NCBI GenBank assembly: GCA_043767025.1
Contig: JAYUHK010000106.1
Span: forward strand, 1 to 31,758
Source of the DNA: JAYUHK01 sp043767025
GTDB taxonomy: Bacteria > Bacteroidota > Bacteroidia > Chitinophagales > Saprospiraceae
Direction: 5' to 3'
Length of the DNA stretch: 31,758 bases
How positions within the stretch are numbered: position 1 is the stretch's first letter; each line of letters begins with the position of its first letter. The notes under the pieces are model-generated. The model was not told the origin of the DNA and searched no databases. It saw nothing but the letters and a program-made list of their open reading frames with translations. Both the position numbers and the translations under genes were made by a program. Shown one piece after another: positions 15,838 to 23,540 of the stretch.

Positions 15838-17712
15838 TTGAATTATCTTACACTCGAAAATGTAACCAAAACCTACGGCGAAAAAGTACTTTTCAACGGG
15901 ATAGAGATGCACATTGATAGAGGACAAAAAATCGCCCTCGTCGCCAAAAATGGCACAGGAAAAACAACACTGCTCCGAGTTTTGGCGGGGCTGGAAGGCT
16001 CGGAAGGCGAACAAAGCAAAATAATCATCAAACGCGATATTCGGACTGGTTTTTTGCACCAAGAGCCTGACTTTTACGACCGCCATACCGTTATGGAAGC
16101 CGTCTTTGCGTCTGAAAGTCCTTTGATTCAGACTGTCCGACGCTACGAATTGGCGATGCAAAACCCCCAAAATGAGGACGAAATGCAAACCGCCCTATCA
16201 GGAATGGACGAACACAAAGCATGGGATTTTGAGGCAAAAATACAAGAAATCTTGTCCAAACTAAAAATAACACGGCTCGACCAAGAAGTCGGAACGCTTT
16301 CGGGAGGACAAAAAAAACGCCTCGCACTCGCGCAACTGCTCATCGAAGACCCCGAGTTTTTGATACTCGACGAACCCACCAACCACCTCGACGTGGACAT
16401 GATTGAGTGGCTCGAAAAGTATCTCCAGCAACCCGCCATCACCCTTTTTATGGTAACACACGACCGATATTTTTTGGATAGAATTTGCAATAATATCATA
16501 GAGCTGGACGGCGGAATTTTATACCGCTACAAAGGAAATTATGGCGATTATTTAGAAAAAAAAGCCATCAGAGCCGAAGTAGATGCCGCTACGATGGATA
16601 AAAACAAAAAATTGTATTCTAAAGAACTTGACTGGGTGCGCCGCCAACCACAAGCCCGCAGCACCAAAGCAAAGTCGCGCGTAGATGCGTTTTATGACCT
16701 CAAAGAGCTGACTCAGAAAAAAGTCGAAAACGACGAAATGCAAATCGAAATCAAAGCACAATGGCTCGGAAGTAAAATCGTAGAAGCTCACAATATCAGT
16801 AAAAGCTATGGCGACCGCACGCTGCTGGACTCTTTTTCTTACAAATTTCGGAGAAAAGAACGCGTCGGCATCATCGGACCCAACGGCGCAGGAAAATCTA
16901 CTTTGATAAAAATGCTGACAGGCGAACTCCAGCCCGACAGCGGAAAAGTCGTCATCGGAGATACCATTATTTTTGGTCATTACAACCAAGACGGTATCCA
17001 ACTCAAAACAGATAAAAGAGTAATCGAAGTCATTCGTGACATAGCAGAATTTATACCCCTCGAAAAAGGACAAAAACTAACCGCCGTTGCCTTATTGGAG
17101 CGTTTTTTGTTCAGTCGGGAGCAACAGCAAGTCTATGTATCGCAGCTCAGTGGTGGCGAGCGGCGGAGGCTGTATATGCTCACGGTACTGATGAAAAACC
17201 CTAATTTTTTGATTCTCGATGAGCCAACAAATGACTTGGATATATTGACACTCAACGTATTAGAGGATTTTTTGGTGGATTATCCCGGCTGCTTGCTCAT
17301 CGTGACGCACGACCGTTATTTTATGGACAAACTCGTGGAACATCTTTTTGTTTTTGAAGAAAAAGGTCAGATTCGGGACTTCAATGGCACATATTCGGAC
17401 TATCGGGAGTTTCTCAAAATACAAGAATTGGCAGAGCGTGAAAAAAGCCGCGAAGCCGACAAAAAGCCCGTCGCAGCAGCCGTTGTAAAAGAAGTGGAAA
17501 ATGCCAAACAACTTTCGCAAGATGAAAAAAAAGAATTAAAACGTTTAGAACGTGACATAGAGAAATTTGAGTCACAAAAAAAGGAAATTACTAAAAAATT
17601 CGACAATCCCAATCTTTCTCCTGACGATATTATGCGCTTGAGCAAGGAGCTTGGCGAACTACAAAACGCAATAGAAGAAAAAGAAATCCGTTGGCTCGAA
17701 CTCGCAGAATAG
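15838..17712 (+). CDS. ABC-F family ATPase, Uup-like
   Basis: This cytoplasmic, non-transporter ABC protein has two ATPase domains and no membrane segments. Domain 1 has AKNGTGKTTLL (Walker A), LSGGQKKRLALA (signature) and LILDEPTNHLD (Walker B). Domain 2 has GPNGAGKSTLIKML, LSGGERRRLYML and LILDEPTNDLD. A charged inter-domain linker precedes domain 2. The C-terminal 80 residues form a coiled coil (KKELKRLERDIEKFESQKKE), as in Uup. ABC-F proteins act on ribosomes or, for Uup, in genome stability and ribosome-related functions. The frame is open from 15742, but the family start MNYLTLENVTKTYG begins at the TTG at 15838, downstream of the promoter box, so that start (624 residues) is chosen. 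Confidence 0.93.
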   Translation: MNYLTLENVTKTYGEKVLFNGIEMHIDRGQKIALVAKNGTGKTTLLRVLAGLEGSEGEQSKIIIKRDIRTGFLHQEPDFYDRHTVMEAVFASESPLIQTVRRYELAMQNPQNEDEMQTALSGMDEHKAWDFEAKIQEILSKLKITRLDQEVGTLSGGQKKRLALAQLLIEDPEFLILDEPTNHLDVDMIEWLEKYLQQPAITLFMVTHDRYFLDRICNNIIELDGGILYRYKGNYGDYLEKKAIRAEVDAATMDKNKKLYSKELDWVRRQPQARSTKAKSRVDAFYDLKELTQKKVENDEMQIEIKAQWLGSKIVEAHNISKSYGDRTLLDSFSYKFRRKERVGIIGPNGAGKSTLIKMLTGELQPDSGKVVIGDTIIFGHYNQDGIQLKTDKRVIEVIRDIAEFIPLEKGQKLTAVALLERFLFSREQQQVYVSQLSGGERRRLYMLTVLMKNPNFLILDEPTNDLDILTLNVLEDFLVDYPGCLLIVTHDRYFMDKLVEHLFVFEEKGQIRDFNGTYSDYREFLKIQELAEREKSREADKKPVAAAVVKEVENAKQLSQDEKKELKRLERDIEKFESQKKEITKKFDNPNLSPDDIMRLSKELGELQNAIEEKEIRWLELAE

Positions 17713-18013
17713 TACCAGTTTGTGAAGTTTCTTTTTGCTTCTTTTAGGTCGAAAGTTAAAGAATTGTTAAAGCACTGTGCGGCTTTAAACCAAAGTATTT
17801 GCGTGCAGTCTTATTAGCATATTTTCTTTAAGGAATGAGGAAAAAATAAGGTACTTAATTTTTTCCAATCAATTCAAACAATAACAAGGCATTTTTAAGG
17901 CGCAACGCAGGGCGTTGTAACGAAAAAGTAACGCAGTGATTGTTTGTAATTTAGCAGAAAAAATGAGTAGTTTATTTTAGATACATTACTAACTTTTTAA
18001 ATTAAAAATAATT
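17713..18013. other. Intergenic region with short hairpins
   Basis: No gene is visible. Two small inverted repeats occur: TTAAAGC/GCTTTAA (17767-17788, not followed by T) and CAACGC-AGG-GCGTTG (17903-17917). TTTG at 17943 and TAGTTTAT at 17968 are 21 bases apart and could be a one-mismatch promoter for the gene at 18014. Confidence 0.4.
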
Positions 18014-18331
18014 ATGACATTCAAAACCATCATTATCAGTGCATTAGTGGTAGGAAGCGCGACGCTCGCAGAAGCTCAAACAGCTACGCCCAAGATTGAC
18101 CGCCGCCAAGAAAACCAAGAAAGACGAATCGACAAAGGAGTTCAGTCAGGAGCTTTGACTCCCAGAGAAGCAGGCAGATTAGATGCGCGCGAAGCAAAAA
18201 TCGAGCAAGACAGAGCAGCCGCAAAATCTGACGGAGTCGTGACAGGAGCTGAACGCAGAAAGCTCAAAAGAGAAGAAAATCGCGCAAGCAAAGCGATTTA
18301 TAAACAAAAACACGACGCACAACACAACTAA
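18014..18331 (+). CDS. Small secreted charged helical protein
   Basis: The protein has 105 residues. MTFKTIIISALVVGSATLAEAQ is a clean signal peptide. The mature part is highly charged and helical, with two related segments: RIDKGVQSGALTPREAGRLDAREAKIEQ and ADGVVTGAERRKLKREENRAS. The G-x-L/V-T-x-x-E-x-x-x-L theme recurs in small exported proteins of many bacteria, none with a function I can name. It carries no cysteine and no lipobox, so a soluble periplasmic or secreted protein is likely. It is monocistronic: a long non-coding gap lies before it and a strong terminator after it, which faces the convergent MORN-repeat gene. Confidence 0.75.
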   Translation: MTFKTIIISALVVGSATLAEAQTATPKIDRRQENQERRIDKGVQSGALTPREAGRLDAREAKIEQDRAAAKSDGVVTGAERRKLKREENRASKAIYKQKHDAQHN

Positions 18332-18365
18332 TTTTTAGAAAAAATAGTACAGCGTGTAATTGAGG

Positions 18366-18407
18366 TTGGGAGTGATAGCAAAGCCGCTATTACTCCCAAT
18401 TTTTTTT
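18366..18407 (+). terminator. Intrinsic terminator of the small secreted protein gene
   Basis: TTGGGAGTGATAGC (18366-18379) and GCTATTACTCCCAA (18386-18399) form a 14-bp stem with one G-T pair, loop AAAGCC, followed by eight T. The right arm overlaps the stop-codon end of the convergent MORN-repeat gene (18390). Confidence 0.88.
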
Positions 18408-19679
18408 GTTGAGGTCTATTTTTTGCTCGTAAATACGGACAGTTTCAACAATTTTTTGGAGTACTTTTTTCGTTTCGTCTGGCGAGTTGCCGCCCGTAGT
18501 CAAGCCGTACAAACTCAACACATATTTGCCGCAGACAATGGAGCAATAATCTTCGCGGACGATTGTTTTAGGGGTTTTGGCGACTTCTTTCTGTAGGTTA
18601 GGCGGCGTAAAAAACCAATACACAAAAGATTTTCCCAATTTCGTAGTGCCGTCTGATGTTTCTACCTCTAATTTTTTAGTCGCTGTCACATTTTGGATAA
18701 ATTCTATTTCTTCTTGCTGAAAACTATGGAGCAAGGAAATGTCCGTTTCTCCTTTTTTGAAATACGTTTTTTTCTCCAACGGCTGCGCCAAAAGCTGTAC
18801 CACTATTCTGCCGTCTATCACATAAGTCGGCGCGTCCGCTTTGCGCGACTTTACATTTTCGCTTTCGATGCGCACAGAAAACGTACTTTCTGGCTCATTA
18901 AAAATTTCTACGTAGCCTTTTTCCGTCCGCACACTGCCGCTTTGATAGTTTTCTTCACGGATAATTTTGCCACTTTCGTACTCCCGAACTCCTATCAACT
19001 GACCGTTGCGCGCCCAGTTGCGAAGCGTTCCGTTTTCTTTATCTTCCAGAAAATTTCCCTCCGATTTTTTCAAACCCATCTCGTACCACTCTGTCACAAG
19101 TCCGTTTCTTTTTCCATTTTTAAATTCGCTTTCCATGCGAAGCTGTCCGTTGTCATACCATTGTTGGAGCGTTCCTTGCACCAATCCGTCCGTATAAACT
19201 GCTTTTTGGTCGGGCTTTCCGTTGGCGTGCCACCAAAGTTGTTCGCCTTGCTCACGCCCTTGTTTGAAATTTCCCTCCGACTTTTTTTTGCCGTTTGGGT
19301 GCCATTCGGTGCAAATACCTTCTGCCTTTCCGTCCAAATTATTGACTTGCAATTTCTTTTTGCCCGAGTCGTGCCACTGCAATTCAGGTCCATTTTTGAT
19401 GCCTTTTTGGTAACTTACTTCGCTCGATTTTACGCCCGTCCGCGAATATTCTCGCACTACGCCGTCTATTTTTCCAGCTTTTATCGGTACTTCGGATACT
19501 TTCGTTCCGTCTGGATATTCTTCTGTCGCCAAACCCTCGAAAGGAGTTGGCGTGTTGGGAACAAAAAAAAGACCCTTTATTTGGTCCAAACTTTGCAGCG
19601 AAACTTTCTTTTGCGCCAGCATTACCTGATTGGCACAAAAAAATAATATACTAAAAAAAAAAATATGTATTTGCTTCAT
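18390..19679 (-). CDS. Exported MORN-repeat protein (YwqK-like)
   Basis: The ATG at 19679 gives 429 residues and a signal peptide ending VMLAQ; the TTG at 19697 would extend it by six residues. Residues about 50-240 carry eight MORN_2-type repeats of 22-24 residues with a W-x-x-N/x-G-x-x-x-S/x-E-x-x-x-x-x-G-x-x-x-G pattern, such as EWHPNGKKKSEGNFKQG. Such repeats appear in proteins annotated as YwqK-family antitoxins, but here the export signal and the lack of a toxin gene argue against that role. The C-terminal 160 residues have no family I recognise. The gene follows the DUF6089-like barrel gene by 24 bases and is probably co-transcribed, so an envelope function is likely. Surface or periplasmic protein binding by the repeats is only an inference. 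Confidence 0.82.
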   Translation of the reverse strand: MKQIHIFFFSILFFCANQVMLAQKKVSLQSLDQIKGLFFVPNTPTPFEGLATEEYPDGTKVSEVPIKAGKIDGVVREYSRTGVKSSEVSYQKGIKNGPELQWHDSGKKKLQVNNLDGKAEGICTEWHPNGKKKSEGNFKQGREQGEQLWWHANGKPDQKAVYTDGLVQGTLQQWYDNGQLRMESEFKNGKRNGLVTEWYEMGLKKSEGNFLEDKENGTLRNWARNGQLIGVREYESGKIIREENYQSGSVRTEKGYVEIFNEPESTFSVRIESENVKSRKADAPTYVIDGRIVVQLLAQPLEKKTYFKKGETDISLLHSFQQEEIEFIQNVTATKKLEVETSDGTTKLGKSFVYWFFTPPNLQKEVAKTPKTIVREDYCSIVCGKYVLSLYGLTTGGNSPDETKKVLQKIVETVRIYEQKIDLNKKNWE

Positions 19680-19703
19680 AAAAATTTTTAATTCCAAAAA
19701 AAA

Positions 19704-20516
19704 TTACCAAGTCGGACAATCCAAGCTGCCAAAATAATAGACTAAACCGATGCTCGAAAATACATAGGTATCTTTGTTTTGGCTGTTGCCGCGCTGCCGA
19801 CCAGTCTGCCCAAGTTTTTTGCCTTCGGCATCGAGAAGGGAGCGGTCGGAAAGCTCTACGGCAACTTTGCCGCGCAGCTTTTGTAAGTCCGCCGAGTTGG
19901 GATAAGAGCCGCTCACATCGTCCAAGTAATCGCTAAAAAGCTTGCGCGCACTGACCTCAAAGTTCAGGCTCCAGACGGGCGTAAGGTCGATTTTGAAGCC
20001 GCCGCCGTACGCCAAAGCGAGTAAAGTAGAGTAATATTCTTCGCCGCGAAACTGTCCTTCCGTCCCCAACGGACGCAGTTCGACCCATTTGCCGTTGTAT
20101 TTTGTTTCGGGATTAAAATTATAAACAGACAGCCCGCCGAACAGATACGGCGTAAAAAACTCGTCCGAACTACCGTGTCGATAAGGTAAAAAGTTGAACT
20201 CAAACTGCGCGGTGGCATCAATAATTTTACTGCGAAAGCTCAAATTTCGTCGTTTCTCGAAGGCGTTGGAAGAGTTGGCATCGTCGGCACTGACGGAGCC
20301 GTAGCCAGCCGAAAATTTGAGGCAAAGCCGCTCGTTGTAGTTGTAGCGCGCCACGCCGCCGACGGCGAGTCCGGGGCGGCTGATGTCAAAGCTGGTATTG
20401 AGGTCGCCAAAATAATGCGATGTGCCGACCCAACCGCCGACTTCCCAACCGCGCTGGGCGCAGGCGACCGTTGCAATTAGGCTGAAGCAAAGAAGAAATC
20501 CAATATTTTTTATCAT
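19704..20516 (-). CDS. DUF6089-like outer-membrane beta-barrel protein
   Basis: The protein has 270 residues. A signal peptide ends VACA/Q (about 19-21). The mature start RGWEVGGWVGTSHYFGDLN is characteristic of the DUF6089 group. Alternating strands rich in Y, F and G continue to a last strand, VFSSIGLVYYFG, followed by a short DCPTW tail. The T9SS component PorG has been described as a barrel of this general type, but this copy lies beside a MORN-repeat gene rather than other T9SS core genes, so I do not assign that role. It is the first gene of the probable pair with 18390-19679. Outer-membrane location is an inference from the barrel pattern. Confidence 0.82.
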   Translation of the reverse strand: MIKNIGFLLCFSLIATVACAQRGWEVGGWVGTSHYFGDLNTSFDISRPGLAVGGVARYNYNERLCLKFSAGYGSVSADDANSSNAFEKRRNLSFRSKIIDATAQFEFNFLPYRHGSSDEFFTPYLFGGLSVYNFNPETKYNGKWVELRPLGTEGQFRGEEYYSTLLALAYGGGFKIDLTPVWSLNFEVSARKLFSDYLDDVSGSYPNSADLQKLRGKVAVELSDRSLLDAEGKKLGQTGRQRGNSQNKDTYVFSSIGLVYYFGSLDCPTW

Positions 20517-20617
20517 TTTTTAAAATTATAGTTGTTCAATTAGTTTTTACGCAAAAATCAGTGTTTGGGTTGTGTGTGAAAATAAAATAGCTCGTAAGGC
20601 AATACCACACAACACGC

Positions 20618-20663
20618 GGGATTTCGATATTCGATATTCCTTGTTCTTTATTCGATATTTGTC
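20618..20663 (-). repeat. Isolated copy of the heptanucleotide repeat
   Basis: Read on the minus strand, this stretch contains AAATATC, GAATAAA, GAACAAG, GAATATC, GAATATC and GAAATCC in 7-base register. It is the same sequence family as the array at 29202-29380, which reads this way on the plus strand. It lies in the 161-base gap between the YkgJ-type gene and the DUF6089-like gene. Confidence 0.75.
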
Positions 20664-20677
20664 TTTTATTACTTCTT

Positions 20678-21142
20678 TCAAAAACCCCTTATCTCCAACT
20701 TCAGCCGCTCTAAAATCTCGACTACGGCAGGACAAATTTTTGTGTTTTCGAGCGTCTTGGCGAACAGTTGCGTGATTTTCTTTCGGTCGGTGTGCGGATA
20801 TCCGCTGCAAGCTTTTGGGCGTACGTCGTAGATGCCACAATAATTGTCTGCGCCCAAAAATGGACAGGGGGCGACGTGCAGCACGTAGTCGTTTTCGTCG
20901 TCGAGGTACAGATATTTTTCTACAAATTCGGAGGGGCGCATCTGAAAGTGCCGCGCAATGCGTTCAATATCTTTATCCAAAAAAATTGGACTGGTAGTTT
21001 TGCAGCAGTTGGCGCACGTCAGGCAGTCGGTTTTTGCAAAAACTATTTCGTGGTGGCGAGCGAACCGCTCGTCCAAATCCTTAATTTTTTTGTCTTTCAA
21101 CCGTTTCAAAAAACGCTTATGGTCGTCGTATTCGCTTGCCAT
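20678..21142 (-). CDS. YkgJ-family cysteine-cluster protein
   Basis: The ATG at 21142 gives 154 residues; the frame is open further upstream but would overlap the surA-like gene, so that extension is rejected. Eight cysteines occur in the family pattern: C40, C43, C46, C47 (CLTCANCC), C93, C102 (YCGIYDVRPKAC), C112 and C137. The family is thought to bind zinc or an iron-sulfur cluster; the biochemical role is unknown. The protein has no signal peptide and is probably cytoplasmic. It begins 13 bases after the surA-like stop, so it is the last gene of the chaperone cluster transcript. Confidence 0.88.
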   Translation of the reverse strand: MASEYDDHKRFLKRLKDKKIKDLDERFARHHEIVFAKTDCLTCANCCKTTSPIFLDKDIERIARHFQMRPSEFVEKYLYLDDENDYVLHVAPCPFLGADNYCGIYDVRPKACSGYPHTDRKKITQLFAKTLENTKICPAVVEILERLKLEIRGF

Positions 21143-21155
21143 CGTTTTTTTGGGT

Positions 21156-22535
21156 TTAAGGTCGTGGCGGCTTGACGAGCCAACGTTCTTGGAGCGTTGG
21201 GCATTGTGTGAGCCAGTTTTTGTCAATTTCGATGTAGGTGCTGCTGATTTTGCTCGCCACCCAGTTGCTGATGACGAGTGTTTTCTTTTGCTCCAAAGCG
21301 GCACTTTGTATTTTCGAGTAGTCTGTTTTTAGGCTTGCCTTGTGTGGGTCGGTGCGACTTTGGAGGCGGACGAGGCGAAAGTACGTTTCGCCAGTTGTAT
21401 TGGTAAAAGCGATAGCACCTGTGGTTTTTCCCGTCGGCATCGTATCGACGGCGAAAAATATGCCCGGGTCGAGGTCGGAGGTTTCAAAAAAAGTAGTGCC
21501 ATTGGCTCGATTGACCATTCGTCCGTCGTTGTTGTAGCTCGGCGTATTTTTGTCGGAGTAGAGCTTGACGGCTTGCGAAAACGGCATGGAATCTTTCAGA
21601 ATAAGGCGGCTCACGCTGTCCATTTTTGTGCGCGCCAGCTCGACATCTTCCTCCGTAATCTTGGGTTTGACGAGGATATGTCGGGTGTGGATAGAGTTGC
21701 CGCGTCGCTCTAAAAGCTGGATAATGTGGTAGCCAAATTCGGACTCGAAGACCGATGATATTTCGTTTTTTTCGAGTTTGAAGGCTGCGGCTTCAAAGGC
21801 GGCTACGAATTTTCCGCGCTTCGCCCAACCCAAGTCGCCGCCCGTGCGTGCCGAACCCGGGTCTTCGGAGTAATTTTCTGCCAATGCTGCAAAATCTTGA
21901 TTGCTTTCCACGATTTGTTTCCGAATATCCTCCACTTTGTCGCGGGCGATTTTTTTCTGCTCTTCGCTCACTTTCGGGAGGTACAGCACTTCGCTGACCT
22001 CTACCTCCGAGTTGAAATAAGGCAGACTGTCCACAGGGATTCGGTCGTAAAATATTTTTACATCGGCAGGCGTAACCAGCACGTCCGACATCAGTTTGCC
22101 GCGCATACGGTCGGTTAGGATTTGATTTTTCATGTCCGTCCGCAATTCGTCTTTGAGCTGCCCAACGGACTGACCGTAGAAGGCTTCCAGCTGCGTCACG
22201 TCGTTGTTCATGTAAGAGAGAATCGTTTCGAACCGAGCGTCCATTTGACTTTCTACTTCCTCGTCGGTCACTTTTATACTGTCCAATTTGGCTTGATTGA
22301 CGAGCAGTTTTTGAGTCATCAGATTTTCGAGAATAATACACTTTGCGTCTGGTGGCAGGCTGCCTTTGTTGTCTTCGCTGATCTTGGCGAACTGACCTTC
22401 TACGTCCGAAAGTAACAAAATCTCGCTACCAACTTGGCTGATGACTTTGTCCAGAATGACCTGCGAAAAAGTATTCAACGAACTGAACATTGCGAATGTA
22501 TAAATAAATATTTTCGTCAATAAGTTATTTTTCAT
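21156..22535 (-). CDS. SurA-like periplasmic peptidyl-prolyl isomerase/chaperone
   Basis: The ATG at 22535 gives 459 residues with signal peptide MKNNLLTKIFIYTFAMFSS...FSQ. A SurA N-terminal chaperone domain (about 26-170) begins VILDKVISQVGSEILLLSDV. Two parvulin domains follow. The first (about 175-280) contains ENYSEDPGSARTGGDLGW and FESEFGYHIIQLLE. The second (about 283-390) begins HTRHILVKP and has a less conserved core. SurA escorts unfolded outer-membrane proteins through the periplasm, which fits a genome rich in barrels. It is the third of three consecutive export-related folding genes on this strand; the lipoprotein gene ends 59 bases upstream. Confidence 0.94.
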   Translation of the reverse strand: MKNNLLTKIFIYTFAMFSSLNTFSQVILDKVISQVGSEILLLSDVEGQFAKISEDNKGSLPPDAKCIILENLMTQKLLVNQAKLDSIKVTDEEVESQMDARFETILSYMNNDVTQLEAFYGQSVGQLKDELRTDMKNQILTDRMRGKLMSDVLVTPADVKIFYDRIPVDSLPYFNSEVEVSEVLYLPKVSEEQKKIARDKVEDIRKQIVESNQDFAALAENYSEDPGSARTGGDLGWAKRGKFVAAFEAAAFKLEKNEISSVFESEFGYHIIQLLERRGNSIHTRHILVKPKITEEDVELARTKMDSVSRLILKDSMPFSQAVKLYSDKNTPSYNNDGRMVNRANGTTFFETSDLDPGIFFAVDTMPTGKTTGAIAFTNTTGETYFRLVRLQSRTDPHKASLKTDYSKIQSAALEQKKTLVISNWVASKISSTYIEIDKNWLTQCPTLQERWLVKPPRP

Positions 22536-22594
22536 ATTTATTTTTTTGCTTGAATGAAAAGATACGAGCGGCATTTGATTTGTTTTTTCGGCTT

Positions 22595-23449
22595 CTAAAA
22601 AATTTCTATATTTTTGGCTTCCAACTCTTTTTGATAAAGTTCGGTCACTTTGCTTTCGAGTAATTTTTGTTTTCGTCTGTGCAAGATGTATTTCACGGCT
22701 TGGTCTTGTATGTAAGAGAACGGTGCAATTTCTTTTTTATTGACTGTTTCCAAAACTTTAAAGAAATATTGATAGCGTGCGTCTTTGAGCGTCAGTTCGT
22801 TGCGGGGGATATTTTCGACGCTGATAGTTCCCGTCGGGAGGGCGGCGGAGAGGTCTTCTACCCTGTACCAAGCCTTTTCGTCGAGCATATATATTTTGGC
22901 GTGTTTGCCGCAATATTCTACCAATTTTCTAAAATTTCCCTCCGCTTTGATGTGGTTCCACCAGTCTATCATATCGTCCAAACCGCCTGCATTGCGCAGC
23001 ACTTTGACGAGGTAGCATCTGATAATCGGCGTTTCGAGCTGGTACTGGTCTTTATTTTTTTGATAAAATTCGTCGAGTTCGCGGGGCGTAATCGTGGAGT
23101 CCAACGAAGTTTCGACCAATGTTTTTTCGTAATTGCTGCGAATGAGTGATGCCCGATAGTCGCGCACGAGTTTGTCAATATTGAGGTCTTTAGGAATATT
23201 TTTTTCAGCTTCGTGCATCAAAATATTTTCGTGCGCCCAACGCTCCACGAAGGCGTTGATGATTTGGACGCTGTCCTCACGGGTCGAGCCTTCTGCAAAC
23301 ATCTCGTCCAACTCGGACTGGTACAAGGGTTTGCCGTACACTTTTGCAAGTGTGCGGTCGTTTTTGTGTACTTCTTCGGTAGGGCTGCAGGCGGCTGCGC
23401 AGGCTACTAAAAAAGCAACAATTATGACGTATTCGATGCGTGGGTGCAT
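22595..23449 (-). CDS. Lipoprotein with SurA-type N-terminal domain and degenerate parvulin region
   Basis: The protein has 284 residues. The N-terminus has a lipobox-like LVAC (C17) after a hydrophobic run; a second cysteine, C21, follows. The next part (VYGKPLYQSELDEMF, then INAFVERWAHENILMHEAEK) resembles the SurA/PpiC N-terminal chaperone domain. The region 140-260 is shaped like a parvulin domain (strand IIRCYLVKV in the HILV position; YQYFFKVLETV near the end) but lacks the usual GGDLGW segment, so isomerase activity is doubtful. It sits between two intact parvulin proteins and is probably a membrane-tethered chaperone of the same pathway. That role is inferred from context and fold. 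Confidence 0.78.
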   Translation of the reverse strand: MHPRIEYVIIVAFLVACAAACSPTEEVHKNDRTLAKVYGKPLYQSELDEMFAEGSTREDSVQIINAFVERWAHENILMHEAEKNIPKDLNIDKLVRDYRASLIRSNYEKTLVETSLDSTITPRELDEFYQKNKDQYQLETPIIRCYLVKVLRNAGGLDDMIDWWNHIKAEGNFRKLVEYCGKHAKIYMLDEKAWYRVEDLSAALPTGTISVENIPRNELTLKDARYQYFFKVLETVNKKEIAPFSYIQDQAVKYILHRRKQKLLESKVTELYQKELEAKNIEIF

Positions 23450-23468
23450 AATTTTTTTACCATTCCTT

Positions 23469-23512
23469 AAAGTCCGAATTTATAAATACTTCGATTTATA
23501 AATTCGGACTTT
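23469..23512 (-). other. Perfect 18-bp intercistronic hairpin
   Basis: The arms 23469-23486 (AAAGTCCGAATTTATAAA) and 23495-23512 (its exact reverse complement) flank an 8-base loop. It lies between the large parvulin gene (stop 23541) and the lipoprotein gene (start 23449). On the transcribed minus strand it is not followed by a T-run, so it may be a leaky terminator, an mRNA-stabilising element or a small dispersed repeat. Confidence 0.85.
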
Positions 23513-23540
23513 TAATTTTCTATCGTGCTGACGCTGTTTT

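Noticed and set aside
17767..17788. Hairpin as terminator of the ABC-F gene
   Set aside because: The 7-bp stem has no following T-run and an unfavourable 8-base loop.
18693..19646. 317-codon plus-strand open frame opposite the MORN-repeat gene
   Set aside because: It is fully antisense to a gene with signal peptide and clear repeats, and its phenylalanine-rich composition is that of a shadow frame.
18390..19679. YwqK-type antitoxin assignment
   Set aside because: The protein has a signal peptide, no neighbouring toxin, and sits in an envelope gene pair; the MORN repeats alone do not support an antitoxin role.
21143..21304. Upstream extension of the YkgJ-type gene
   Set aside because: It would overlap the end of the surA-like gene by about 150 bases; the ATG at 21142 gives the family N-terminus.
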